64,000 bases of DNA from NCBI GenBank assembly GCA_021442155.1, contig CM038214.1:138298040-138362039 (forward strand). Reading direction: 5' to 3'. This stretch comes from Cymbidium sinense. Its lineage: Eukaryota; Streptophyta; Magnoliopsida; Asparagales; Orchidaceae. This document shows, piece by piece, positions 47,500 to 58,919 of the stretch. A program made the translations under genes and the position numbers. The notes below the pieces were generated by a model. That model searched no databases, was not told where the DNA came from, and saw only the letters and a program-made list of their open reading frames with translations. Numbering within the stretch: position 1 is the stretch's first letter; each line of letters begins with the position of its first letter.

Positions 47500-48365
47500 A
47501 TGTCATGATACTATAGTGGATTGATCCTAGATTAAGTTCACCTTATGAGGAAGCATGCAGTGATGTAGCTTTTGGGATGCAAAGATTGAAGATAAACAAT
47601 ATTTCTCAATGAGTGGATAATTAGCCTCAGTAGAGATTAGATGATGACTTCATTAGTAGAGTGCAATTTCCTTCCCTTCGGCTTTGGCATGGGCCAACAA
47701 AGAACCAAGGAAGTCATCTAATATAGCAGTGTAAAGTATGAGCGACTTACCGAGGATAGGGGCTACTAGAACCAGCAGCATCATCAGCTAATGCTTGATG
47801 TCTTTGAAGGAATGCTCACACTTATCATCCCACTTGAACTTGGCATCCTTTTGGCAAGTGCTGAGAATGGTTTACATCTTCTTGATAGGTTGGATATAAA
47901 ACATCTTAGATAAGCCAACCACCCTTAGAATGATCTTAGTTGAGTTAAAATTTTAGAGAGTGGCATTTCTAATATCACTTTATTCTTCTGGATCAATTTT
48001 GATTCCCTGGTGTCGGACAATAAACTAAAGGAATTCCTTGAAGCTACTCCAAATGCACACTTAAAGGGGTTCATTTTGAGGTTAAATTATCTTAACTGTT
48101 CAAAAACTACTCTCAAGTCAAATAGATAGTCTTCTTTTCTCTACTTTTGACCGAGATCGACATACATAACTTGATGATGAATGAGTTCTCAAAGATTGAG
48201 TCATAGCCTTCGGTATGTAGCATTGGCATTTTTAAGGCTGAAAGGCATGATCTTATAGCAATAGATTTCGAACAAGGTTCTAAAAGAACTATTTATTTCA
48301 TCTTTAGGGGCCATCTTTATTTGGTTATATCTAGATGAGCCATCCATGAAAGAGAAGATTGCATG
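47500..48365 (-). pseudogene. Gypsy reverse transcriptase core, block B
   Basis: Minus-strand homology to Ty3/gypsy reverse transcriptase. SFMDGSSRYNQIKMAPKDE lies at about 48355-48296, CYKIMPFSLKNANATYRR at about 48262-48208, and FNLKMNPFKCAFGVA at about 48095-48045. The polymerase active-site YVDD reads YVDL at 48164-48153, so a catalytic Asp is gone. Stops fall inside the palm (for example after ATYRRL). Further on, KFKWDDKCEHSFKDIK and LLAHAKAEGKEIALY mark the thumb/connection leading to RNase H. The finger region above 48365 is present but poorly readable. Confidence 0.88.
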
Positions 48366-48540
48366 AGATGAGGCCATTCTTTTTTTTCTAGGCGATCTTT
48401 GGCTAACTAGGCAGGATATTTTTCTTCCTGGATGAAGCCATCATCGATTAGTTTCTTGACTTCATAAATGACCTTTTGTTCTATGTCTAATTGCATGCGT
48501 CTAGGAGCTTGCTTGATATTATTAGCAGTAAGCTCTATTA

Positions 48541-48900
48541 CTAGTTTATGGATTTCGTCAAGAGAATCCATCTCTCTTCATAACTCCATGCAAAGTAGTC
48601 CTTAAATTTAGTTAATAGCCTAACTAAGTCATTGGTTTCAATTTCATTGAACAAAGAACTAATGTATGTCGAGCATGGATATTCTTCAGTTCCTAAGTTG
48701 ATTTCTTTACACTCATCGATGGTTGACATGATCTCTTCTTCAAACTCTGGCAATGCATCTTTGACTTCAAAGTCATCTAGATCATCAGAAGTTTTTAGTC
48801 ATAGCTCCTCATATGAGTTAATGTGATTTGAAAAGAACCTATCTGATTCCAAATGATTGGTGATGACTAAGAAATAATAATCATCATCGACTAGACCAAC
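48541..48900 (-). pseudogene. Gypsy pol segment just before RT, block B
   Basis: The minus-strand frame 48753-48541 reads INLGTEEYPCSTYISSLF, then LVRLLTKFKDYFAWSYEE. This conserved segment precedes RT in Tat-type gypsy polyproteins. The frame extends upstream with ESDRFFSNHINSYEELRL-like residues to about 48850. It ends where the expected PGLD motif is replaced by unrelated residues and a stop. Confidence 0.82.
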
Positions 48901-49768
48901 TATATCGAATCCTAGTCCCTGTCTTGATTGAGAGTTTTTTCATTTATTCTTCCATATTCTTTCAAAGTAGTCTGACCGGTACTTTGACCAAGTATGTGAA
49001 ATTAACCCTTTCTTTGCTAAACTATGAACACAAGGCAAGTACTAATCAAAAGGCAATTCTATTAAATATGTATATAAATCCTCCTCAAGTTTTACATCAA
49101 CTTCTTGACTTGAGGATGACGCTTCCAAAAAAACCATCTGAGTTTTCACACCTGTGGATGACTTAGAGGCTTCTTTACCTAACAAACCCTCAGCTTTTTT
49201 AGAGGAAAGTGGGGTTAGAGCTAAGGTTCTCAACTGATGTCAAAATGTTTCACATATAGACTTTGATACACTTATGCTTTGCTTTGGAGCCAATATTCAT
49301 TGTTATTTGGGTCAAGTGTCACCTCTAAGAGAATCTACTATTGAGAAGAGCTGGCTAGTGTGCTAGCCATATAAGGCTCATCCTATGAACTAGATTCTAA
49401 GTCTACATGGATAGTAGGTGTACTCCTATTAGCTAGGATATATCTTCTATTGGGTGGCCAACAAAGTGGTTTTCCACCACTAGGAATACCTCTAAACTAG
49501 CCTCTTCCTCTACATGGTGGAGGTTAGGTCATCCGATCCATATGTTCAAATAAAGTAATGAACGGAGGGTGGAATCTAATGTCAGACTCCACTTTTTGCT
49601 CCAAGTCTATTTCCTCTACCTTTTATTTTCATTTTCATTTTTTCTTTCCTTATCTTTTTCTTTTTCTTTTTCTTTTTCTTTTTCTTTTTCCTTTTTCTTT
49701 TTTTTAAACTTTGGCCAAGTTTACGAGAATAGACTTGCTAATTTTGAGGGATGTAGTAAGCCACATCC
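48901..49768 (-). pseudogene. Gypsy protease-RT linker with CTTTTT microsatellite
   Basis: Minus-strand linker of the polyprotein. The open piece 49233-49042 includes TQMVFLEASSSSQEVDVKLE, a Ser/Glu-rich stretch of the kind found between protease and RT; no catalytic motif is expected. At 49615-49706 a (CTTTTT)n/(TTTTTC)n microsatellite of about 90 bases lies inside it and makes the chance + strand ORF at 49569-49781. Confidence 0.6.
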
Positions 49769-50056
49769 TCATATATGCTGACCTCGTGAACTATAAATGG
49801 CTTGAGATCTCCTTTGTCTGAGATGATCTCCACGAACTTCATACTGATGTAGAAAGGATGGAACTATGGTGTTCTCATGTATCCATGGTCTCCCAAGCAA
49901 AGCATTGAAATATGTATTTGAGTCTATAATGTGAAACTTGGCTTTGGTCTTCCAATCATTTATCTCTAAGGGAAACACTATGGAGCCTAAGGCCTACCTC
50001 ACTTTTGGAATGCAAATTCAATATTCCCATCTTAGACTTAGGAGTCTTGTAGACAC
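49769..50056 (-). pseudogene. Gypsy aspartic protease region, block B
   Basis: The minus-strand frame 49978-49769 reads FPLEINDWKTKAKFHIIDSN and LLGRPWIHENTIVPSFLHQ. The ALLGRPW(I/L)H motif is the hallmark of the protease C-terminal half in plant gypsy elements. The active-site DTG/DSG region should lie just upstream (above 50056) and was not found, so the domain is partial. No gag coding sequence was recognised further upstream. Confidence 0.85.
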
Positions 50057-50310
50057 TAAGACATCTCTAGCCATAAGGCACTTTAACAATTAGGTAAACA
50101 TTTAACCTAATCTTAAAGACTTAGAAGGGTTAACCATAGAATTAGGTTATGCCTTAGGGATTAGGATATTCCTCCTACCTTATAACCAAAATCCAATTAT
50201 TCACTTTCTCAAACCAAACCTCAAGTTTAATTCAAACATCAGATACAAATCCAAATCCAAAGCCCAATTCTAATACCAAATAATTGAAGTCATGATTAAA
50301 TCCAAACTTG
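50057..50310. other. AT-rich non-coding stretch
   Basis: Low-complexity A/C-rich DNA next to the protease. Nothing recognisable; possibly the remains of gag or leader. Confidence 0.4.
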
Positions 50311-50840
50311 AAACCCTTCCTAAGGCATATGACCTATCCCATGGACTTAGCCAAATCTTCATCCAAATCAATACAAAATCATTTGATTTTCTCATAATCA
50401 ATTTATATCTTCAATCATCTTCCAAAATATAAATCTAATCTACATTTAAATGATTAAAACTAAATAAAACTAAATCAAAATAAATCAAAACCCTTCCTAA
50501 GCCATATGACCTATCCCATGGACTTAGCCAAATCTTAGTCCAAATCAAGTCAAACTCAATTGATTTTCTAAAAAATCAATCATATTTTCAATCATCTTCA
50601 TAAATTTAAATGAAATATACATTTAAATCATCAAAACTAAATCAAACCAAATCAAAATCTAAACGTACATCACATGACCCAACTCTATGGACTTAGCCAA
50701 ATTCCTTAATTCCTAAACTTAAATTCAATTGATTTTCTCATGAATCAATCATACCTTCAATAATATTCACAAATATAAATGAAATCTACAATCATAAAAC
50801 CAAACTAAAATCAATCCAAGTCAAACCAAACTTAACCCTT
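50311..50840. repeat. Three tandem ~175-bp units
   Basis: Units start near 50311, 50487 and 50661 and share ATGGACTTAGCCAAAT, TTGATTTTCT followed by AATCAAT, TTCAATCATCTTC-like and AACTAAATCAAA phrases. Non-coding. Confidence 0.7.
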
Positions 50841-51850
50841 TTAACTTAAAATGTTCAAATGAACCAAAACTCATATGAACCCAAGCCAATTGCAATTGAA
50901 TTTATATATCAATCCCAAATCCATAAATAAACACAACTAAATCAAACTCAACCCAAACTCAAGCCAACTAAACCAAATTTGTCCACTTGACCCAATTTGG
51001 CCAATTTTACTTATTTGAGCCAAGTTCTAATCCTACCCAAACTGGATTGAACCAAACCCATCAAAACCTCCCATCATGGTTGTTGATCACCCTAGGTTGA
51101 TCAATTGTCACAAATTAGGTCAAACCAAGTCAACTTGGTCATTTGACCAAGTTAACCCCTTAACCTATATGAACCCAAACTAGCCAAATTACAATCTAAG
51201 CCAAATTTCTTGAAACCAATGATTCATACCAAATCAAAATAAATATTTGAATATGACTTGACCTTTAATTGAGTCAAACCAAACCCAATTGAACCTTTTG
51301 ACCCAAATTAACCTAAAAGACCAATTTGGGTCAAATCAAAATGTAAACCAAATTGATTGCAACCAATGGCTCAAGTTCATTCCAAATTGATTGTTGAACT
51401 TGACCAAAGCCATGATTTCACCCAATTGACCTAGATAGCCTAAAGTGACCTATATGTTCAAGTTGGCTAAAATAAAATAAAATCCAAATTAATTGAAACT
51501 AAAGCCTACAATCATCTTTAATTGGTCAACTAAACCCAAACCAACACCAAACCAAGTCAATTTTGGCAAATTTAGTCAAATTGGTCAACTTAACCCATTT
51601 GACCCAAATGAATTCAAATGAGCCAAAATCAAATCTAAGACAAACTAAACCAAACCATTTATACTAAAACATCCCAAATGACATGACATATGAACTTGAC
51701 CCATTTATTTTGATCAATTGGTCAACTTGACCCAACCTAAACCACTTTGACCTAAATGAGTCAAATTGAGCTAAACATAACTAAATTAACTCCAATTGAC
51801 TTGAAATTTGGGTTAACCCAGTTTTGTCTCATTTCAAATTTGCCTAAATT
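50841..51850. repeat. Degenerate TCAACTTGACCCAA-rich region
   Basis: Phrases like GGTCAACTTGACCCA, TTTGACCCAAATGA and GAACCCAAACTAGCC recur without strict period. Non-coding in all frames, apart from short chance ORFs. Confidence 0.5.
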
Positions 51851-52807
51851 AAATCCAATGCCAAATAATTATCCTACCCTTGGGTCAAAGGCATCACTTG
51901 AGATGAATCACCCATGTAAGTGGTCATTTCCATTCCTTGACCACTTGGTACTCTCCCAATGGTCCACCAAGATGCTTACCCAACCCAAGGGGTGGTTGGG
52001 TGCCATGATCGATGGGAGGTGAGATCACCTCCCCTCCCAATTGGAGCATTTGAAACCCATAGGACACCAATGATTCTTCCACCTCCTAGCACCTTCACCA
52101 ACCAACAGCCAGCTCACCTCCTCCCCTGCCACCATAACTCCACGAGAGACATCCATTGGAAGCCAAACCTAATTCCACTATTTGATCAAGATAAAGGGGG
52201 TACACACCCTATCATTTCCACTCAAACACATAGAAAAATCAATCCTCAGAGCCCTAGCTACCCAAGACGAGCTGTTAGAGCCATTCCTTAAGCTCTTAAG
52301 TTCATTCCTCGATTAGAAAATGCCATTCCAATTCATCCCAAAATAGGACACTCCCATTTTTGACCTAACTTCCAAATTTATCCATCAAACTCAAATTACC
52401 TTTGGATGCACCTTCCCTAGGCCTTTTCGAGCAAGAATGTATCATCTCCCAAGCTTCTCGAGCATCAGAGATGGGACTTCGATCATAGCTGAGCTCCAAA
52501 TCATAGGTTCATGGCCTTTCGAACATCAAAGATTTGATCCAATTGCTATGTAGGCTTCATCTCCACTAGATGAAGCATCCTCAATCATTCAGTCTTGAGC
52601 TCCAGTGAGGTATGCTTCCAAAACTAATCCTAAAAAATGGGTTGGAGCTTTTGAAGAAACTTGCATCTGTGATCATGACCATTCGATCCCTTCCGATCGA
52701 TGTCGTGAAGGTGTGGATCCTTTTGGAGTTGATCCAGCTTGGGTAAGCTTGGATTAAGTGAGCAATGGCGAACGTACTCCATTCTTCTTCACTAGCTTGA
52801 CGTTAGA
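51851..52807. other. Complex non-coding region of block B, absent from block A
   Basis: Higher GC than its surroundings. Overlapping + strand ORFs 51756-52022 and 51959-52291 have no recognisable domain. Near 52185-52205 the + strand has GATCAAGATAAAGGGGGTAC, then ACTCAAACACATAG, which looks like a worn TATA box and LTR-type leader; this is weak and would be on the opposite strand to pol. Confidence 0.35.
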
Positions 52808-55095
52808 TCATGCACTGTCTGTTCCGCATGATCAGAATGGACGGTCGTGATTAGATCAACTACATCAATTTGATTTAATCCTATTAAGCTATGGGATTAA
52901 TCATAGCCATCCAATATTAAATCGGATAGCTGACGAGAAAGCGCGTCTATCACCACCATGTAGGCCTTAAGTCAAGGATAAGTCGGCCATGTGGAAAGTG
53001 CACCGCATCGCATGCCATGTTCCATGAGGATTAGCTTTTAGGCTTATTTATTCATTTTTAATGGCTGAAACTTTTAAAAATCATAGATAAAATAAAAAAT
53101 GAAAATAAATACTCATTTTAATGGTATTTGAGAGGAATAATTAAAATGATCTTAACTAATTTTGAATAGTAATTATGATTTAACAAAAAAATTAATTAGC
53201 TTACTATTAATTACTTGAGTAATTAATCCCAAATATTGAAGGTTAATTTAATGGGTTGATCTCTTCCTTCCATGATTTTCTTGGGATTTATTGCTCACTT
53301 AATTATAAAAATTGACTAATTAAACCTTAATTACTCTTTTAAGTTTATTAATGATTAATTAATTCCATGAACAGTAATAAATTCATTAATTAAGTTCATT
53401 AATCATTATTCAACAATAAGGGAACTAAGGAATAGGGTTGGGACCCCTTTTACTAAGTTCATTTCACCCTTTTAAATTGAAATTAATTTAATTAATTAAA
53501 TCACAATCAAATTGAAATCATAATCATTAATTAATTAAATCATGGAGTACATCTTTAGAATAACTAAAGGAGTTTAATTAAATTATGGTTTGTCCACATG
53601 TGTGGGAAAACCATAAGTAATTAATTAAGTCCCATAATCTAATTAACTAATCATGTTATTGCAGCTTTTATTTCTTAGGATCATTGGGTTTAATTTCCAT
53701 GCATATCGTGCTCATAATTATTTAGTTGACTTTAAGGTGACATAGGTAAGGGTAATTCATCTAATTAATGATTCAACTTAATTAACCCATAAAATCAACT
53801 TAATTATATTTCCTTAAATTAAATCAAATCACTAATGTGGGAATGGGTTTAAAATAGAATGTGATGATTTCTTTTCTCCTCTTTAAATCAAATCGAATTC
53901 GAAACTTAATTAACAAAAAAGCTTTAGTTTACTTGAAATAATCTTATTTGATTTGATTGTCCTTAAGAACTAGTATGATTGAATGAATCACAAGCTTATA
54001 TTTCATTGTCCTATTTCCAATCATGTTAAATTTAGTATGTCATTTGAATCCATGCATCCATCTTTTCAAAATCTAGTAAAATAAAATGGATTTCCTTTAT
54101 GTTGCATGTATTGAATTAATTTAATATATGGATATTATCATTATTAAATCCAAATGTTTTTTTTGCAAAAGTTTATAAATGATTAATAATGTGTTATGAT
54201 ACATAAGAAATTCATGTGCTTATAACTTAGGTGTATGAATGTTGAGTTCTCTTTCCTCCATTCATGTGTTGATTTATATAAGATTGAATGGTAATGGGTA
54301 TAAAGTCTAGATATCCCGGGAACACGAGGCTTTAGCTAGCCCCAAAGAGGTCATTTGATTACCACACTTGGTTTAACAATGGCATGTACCCATTTGATTT
54401 CATTTCTATGTATTTCAATATTAGAATTTAGATAGAGTTTTAATTCATATATATAGATTCAATAAAAAACATATACAATCTTTGCATGGCATTCTTTCCC
54501 TTATTTATGTATACATCCATGTGTGTCCAAGAAAAGCAAGTATATAGTCTATACATCCCGGGGATACGAGGCTTTAGTTAGCCCCAAAGAGGTCATTTGA
54601 TTACCTCACTTCCCTCATTTAATAATGACACGTACTTGCTTATATCTTTGTACATGTATATGCATATGTGATTATTGAATGAAAATCTTATTTTGCATTA
54701 AAATTGCATGCATTCATAATTGACTAAGTGGTTGAATTAATTTGCCAAATGATTTGGAGCTTACTTCCTATGTTCATGTATATGAATTTACATAAGTTTG
54801 ATTGCAAATAGATATATAATATGGGCATCCCGAGAATATGAGGCTTTAGCTAGCTCCAAGGAGTTCATTTCATTACCTCAGTTCCCCGGTTTAACAATGA
54901 CACTTGCCTATTTAATTTCATTCTTATGCCCTTTTGTATAGGAATTTGGATAAAGTTTTAAATTAATATGTTTAAATAATTCAATCAAATAAAATATAAA
55001 TTCAAAACATACACATATATTCATCATTTAAGTCTGCTAAAATATGTTGCATTTATAGATACACTTAGGATTAAATCATACGCATGTTACATGTG
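52808..55095. repeat. Right arm of block B with three spaced repeats
   Basis: Collinear with 8390 to about 10795. The GAGGCTTTAG(T/C)TAGCCCCAAA unit occurs near 54300, 54540 and 54807. It ends abruptly at GCATGTTACATGTGATGG, then telomere-like words; block A continues about 950 bases further. Confidence 0.65.
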
Positions 55096-55405
55096 ATGGA
55101 AACCAATGATTGAACCTAAACCTAAAAATACTAAAATTAAACCTAAACCTAAAATAAAATTAAAACCTAAAATAAACATAAAATAAAACTCTAAAACCTA
55201 AAACTAAACCAAAAATTAAAAAATAATACCTAAACCTAAAAAATAAAATAAAAATAAAACTAAGCTAAAAAATAAACATAAACTGAAACCTAAACCTAAA
55301 AACTAACTATAATAAAAAGCCCAAATTAAAATAAATAAATTAAGCTAAATAAAAATAAAAAATAAACAAAACTAAAATAAAAAATAAAATAAACTAGACA
55401 AAATA
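55096..55405 (+). repeat. Partial A-rich module after block B
   Basis: Only the second half of the module word order is present, so block B's end lies within a module. No boundary signature; it passes from ACTAGACAAAATAAAAAACC into heptamers. Confidence 0.65.
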
Positions 55406-55739
55406 AAAAACCATAAATCATAAACCCTAAACCTTGAACCCTAAATCCTAAACCCAAAATCCTAAACCCCAAACCTTATAACTGACCCTAAACCCTAAAC
55501 CCTAAATCTACAACCCTAAACCTACAACCCTAAACCAAATAAACATAAAACCCTAAACCCTAACCATAACCCTAAACCTAAACACATGCTAAGCCCTAAA
55601 ACCCTAAACTTAAACCCCAACTAACCCTAAACCATGTTAACCTAAACCCTAAACCTAAACCTAAACCCTAAACCCAATCTAAACTAAACCTAAAACCTCA
55701 AACCCTAAAATGCTAAACCCTAAACCCTAAACCCTAAAA
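55406..55739 (+). repeat. CCCTAAA island
   Basis: Imperfect heptamers with CCTACAACC variants. Confidence 0.85.
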
Positions 55740-56693
55740 TACTAAAAACCTAAACCTAAAATAAATAAAACATAATAATAAAATAAAAAAATAAACTTAA
55801 ACCTAACTAAAATAAAAACCTAAACTAAAACCTAAACCTAGACCTAAAAATAAAAGAAAGTAAAAAATAAAAATAAACTAAAATAAAATAAATGAAAACA
55901 TAAACTAAACTATGAAATAAAATAAATCTAAGAATTAAAAATGTAAATAAAATAAAACTAAATAAAATAAATATAAATAAAGATAAAATAAAATAAAATA
56001 AAAAACTAAATAAAACCTAAACCTAAAAAATAAACCTAAAATAAATAAAAATAAAACCTAAAACTAAACTAAAAAAATATACCTAAATGAAAATAAAATA
56101 AATAAAATAAAATAAACGTAAAACCTAAACTAAAATAAAATAAACTAAAATAATTACAACCTAAACCAACATAAATAAAATATAATAAACTAAAATAAAC
56201 CTAAACCTAAACTAAAAAATAAAACCTAAAAATAAACCTAGAATAAAAACCTCAAACCTAAAGCTAAAAAAAAAAATAGAAACCTAAACGTAAACCTAAA
56301 AATAAAAAATAAAATCTAAACCTAAAAATAAAATAAAAATAAATCTCAACTAAAAATAGACCTAAACCTAAACCAAAAAAATAAAACTTAAAAATAAACC
56401 TAAAATAAAAACCTAAAACATAAACATAAAAAATAAAATAAAAGCCTGATCCTAAACCTAAAAATAAAAAATAAAACCTTAACTTCAAAAATAAAATAAA
56501 AATAAAACTCAACTAAAAAATTAATCTAAACATAAACATAAACCTAAAAAATAAACTAAAATAAACATACCTAAAATATATAAGCTAAAATAAATAAAAA
56601 TAAAAATTAAACTTAAATAATAATAAAAAATAAAATAAACTAAAATAAATAAAAATAAACTAAATAAACCTAAACCTACCATTTTACTTAATT
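55740..56693 (+). repeat. A-rich module ending in boundary signature
   Basis: About 950 bases; ends CCTACCATTTTACTTAATT at 56675-56693. It contains a repeat of its own section: AAAAAATAAAACCTAAAAAT near 56214 and again near 56376. Confidence 0.75.
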
Positions 56694-57067
56694 AAAAAAA
56701 ACCCCTAAACCGTAAATCCTAAACCTGAAACCCTAAATCATAAACCCTAAACTCTAAAAAACCCTAAACCCTAAACCCTAAACTCTAAACCCTAAACTCA
56801 AAACCCTAAACCATAAACCCTAAACCCTAAACCTTAAACCTTAACCCTAACCCTAAACCGTAAACCCTAAACTCTAAACTTTAAACTCTAAACCCTAAAT
56901 GCTAAACCGTAAACCCTAAACCCTAACCATAAACCCTAAACCCTAAACCCTAAACCCTAGACCCTAAAACCCAAGCCCTTAACTTAAACTTAAAGTATCT
57001 TAATAAATTAAAAAATAAACCTAAACCCTAAAACCTAATAAACTTAAACCTAAACCTAAACCCTAAG
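56694..57067 (+). repeat. CCCTAAA island and GRP leader
   Basis: Heptamers with some clean runs near 56935-56965, then the leader (TAAAGTATCTTAATAAATTA near 56992) into GRP copy 12. Confidence 0.85.
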
Positions 57068-57456
57068 AATGGGTAGAACCTTGATGGTAGGAACCTCATG
57101 GTCAACCAGGGATCGATCCTGGAGGAGATGATGGAGATGCTATCATGAGGTGTTGGTTAGAGCTGGAGGTTCTGAGAGAGGATAAAAGGTTATAGTCGTG
57201 ATGGTTGCAGAGGGAAAGATTGTAGATATGATGGCGGATCCCACCACTCGAGAATGATTGATCTGATCTGCTGCTTATGGAACTATGTCTTTACAGTTGA
57301 GACAATTCTAGTTTTCTTGGGCTTTTGATTTGCTCTATGTATGCTCATTTTTTATCTGTGTCATCGCTTGTGTCTTTGAAAACTTGGTGTGTTACTTGAT
57401 TGATGAAATCAAAAAGAAGAAATATTGAATCTAAATTTATTCTCTATTAAAAAAAG
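57068..57456 (+). pseudogene. GRP: GRP fragment, copy 12
   Basis: Starts AATGGGTAGAACCTTGATGG, with TAG as third codon as in copies 3 and 7. The coding part is badly reduced: after GGAACCTCATGGTCAACCAG only scattered Gly-rich words remain (GAGGTGTTGGTTAGAGC, then GGTTATAGTCGTGATGGTTG and a GATTGTAGATATGATGGCGG run near 57220-57237). Sequence equivalent to GGTGGTTCTGATGGGAACTG and the stop is deleted; CACTCGAGA joins directly to the UTR. The 3' UTR is good (ACAATTCTAGTTTTCTTGG, GTCATCGCTTGTGTCTTTG) and ends GAAGAAATATTGAATCTAAA with an A-tract near 57449-57454. Confidence 0.82.
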
Positions 57457-57690
57457 CTAAAAACCCTAAAGCTCAAACTAAACGATGAACCCTAAACCTA
57501 AAACCTAAACCCTAAACACAAAAGCCTAAAAAATAATAAAAATATTAAAAAATAAAAAATCCTAACCCTAATTACTAAACCTTAAAACTAACCCTAATCC
57601 TTAAACACTAAACCTACAACCCTAAACCCTAAACCCTAAAACCTTAAACCCTAAACCTTAAACCGTAAACCCTAAATCCTAATAAGAAAC
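57457..57690 (+). repeat. CCCTAAA island
   Basis: Last heptamers before the TAA-rich region. Confidence 0.85.
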
Positions 57691-58848
57691 TAATAAAACA
57701 CTAAACTAAACTAATAAAACACTAAACTAAACTAACTAAAAAACTAAAACTAAATAAACTTAAGACTAATGAGCTTTTATAGTAAAACAATGAAGCTAAA
57801 GGCAAAGAAACTAATGAAAACTAAACTAAAGGTAATTAAATAATAAAAGACAATAAACTAATAATAGCAAAAAACTAACTAAATGATTAACAAACTAATT
57901 ACTAAATTAAACATAAATAAAAAACCCCACTAATAAACTAACTAAAAATAAACTAAATTAATAAAACTAATAAAAACTAATCTAAACATAAACAATTAAT
58001 CAAAACTAAACTAATAAACAAACTAAATTAAACCATAATAAATAAATAACTAATAATAATAACTAACTAATAAACCTAAACTCTAAACATAACTAACCTA
58101 AATAACTAATAATAAAACTAAACCCAATAACTAAACTAATAAAAACTAAACTAACTAAACTAAAACTAACTAATAAAATAACTAAAATAATTAAAGAATA
58201 ATAATAATAACAACTAATTAATAACTATAACAACTAAATTGAACTAATAATAAAATAAACTAAAAACCAATAATAAACTAACTAAATAATAATAATTAAA
58301 GTAATAATAAAACTAAAAAAAAAAATAAAAGTAAAAAATAAATAACAAATAAGAATTAACACTAAACTAATAAAGTAATAATAAATTAAACTAAATAAAA
58401 CTAATAATAAAATAACTAATAATAATAATAATAATAATAATAAACTAATAATAAACTAAATAATAAAATAAAACCTAAATAAAATATACTAAATCTAATA
58501 ATAATAAACAAACCTAAGAAACTAACTAGCAATAATAAACTAAAAACTAACTAAACTAATAAACTAATAATAATAATAATAAATAAATAAACTAAAACTA
58601 ATAATTCTAAAAACACTAAATAATAATAAAACCTAATAACATAAAACTAACTAAATAAACTAATAATAATAATAAAATCAAATAATAAATAATTAAAGCT
58701 AAACTGAACTAAATGCTAAACTAACTAAACTAAAAAAAGTAATAATAACTAACTAATAATAATAAACTAATAATAACTAAACTAACAAAATAAATAACTA
58801 ATAACTAAACTAACTAAAACTAATAAAACTAATAATAATAACTAAAAC

Positions 58849-58919
<71 letters not shown>

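Larger units (their letters stand above)
41640..55095. mobile_element. Retroelement block B with degenerate Ty3/gypsy polyprotein
   Basis: A 13.5 kb non-telomeric insert. Non-coding arms lie at 41640-45480 and 50057-55095, with a minus-strand pol region between them. Reading the minus strand from high to low coordinates gives protease, RT, RNase H, integrase, the Ty3/gypsy (Metaviridae) order. The flanking arms are duplicated in block A, which lacks the coding centre. No LTR pair, primer-binding site or polypurine tract was recognised, and no gag was seen. The tandem repeats in the arms and the protease and RT sequence type suggest the Tat/Ogre group, but this needs a domain phylogeny. Stop codons and frameshifts occur throughout. 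Confidence 0.85.

Noticed and set aside
49569..49781. Phe/Ser-rich + strand ORF
   Set aside because: Made by the CTTTTT microsatellite opposite the gypsy linker.
51756..52291. Two overlapping + strand ORFs in block B
   Set aside because: No recognisable domain, repeated phrases, and opposite strand to pol; treated as chance.
56264..56512. Phe/Leu-rich minus-strand ORF
   Set aside because: Inside an A-rich module; low-complexity product.
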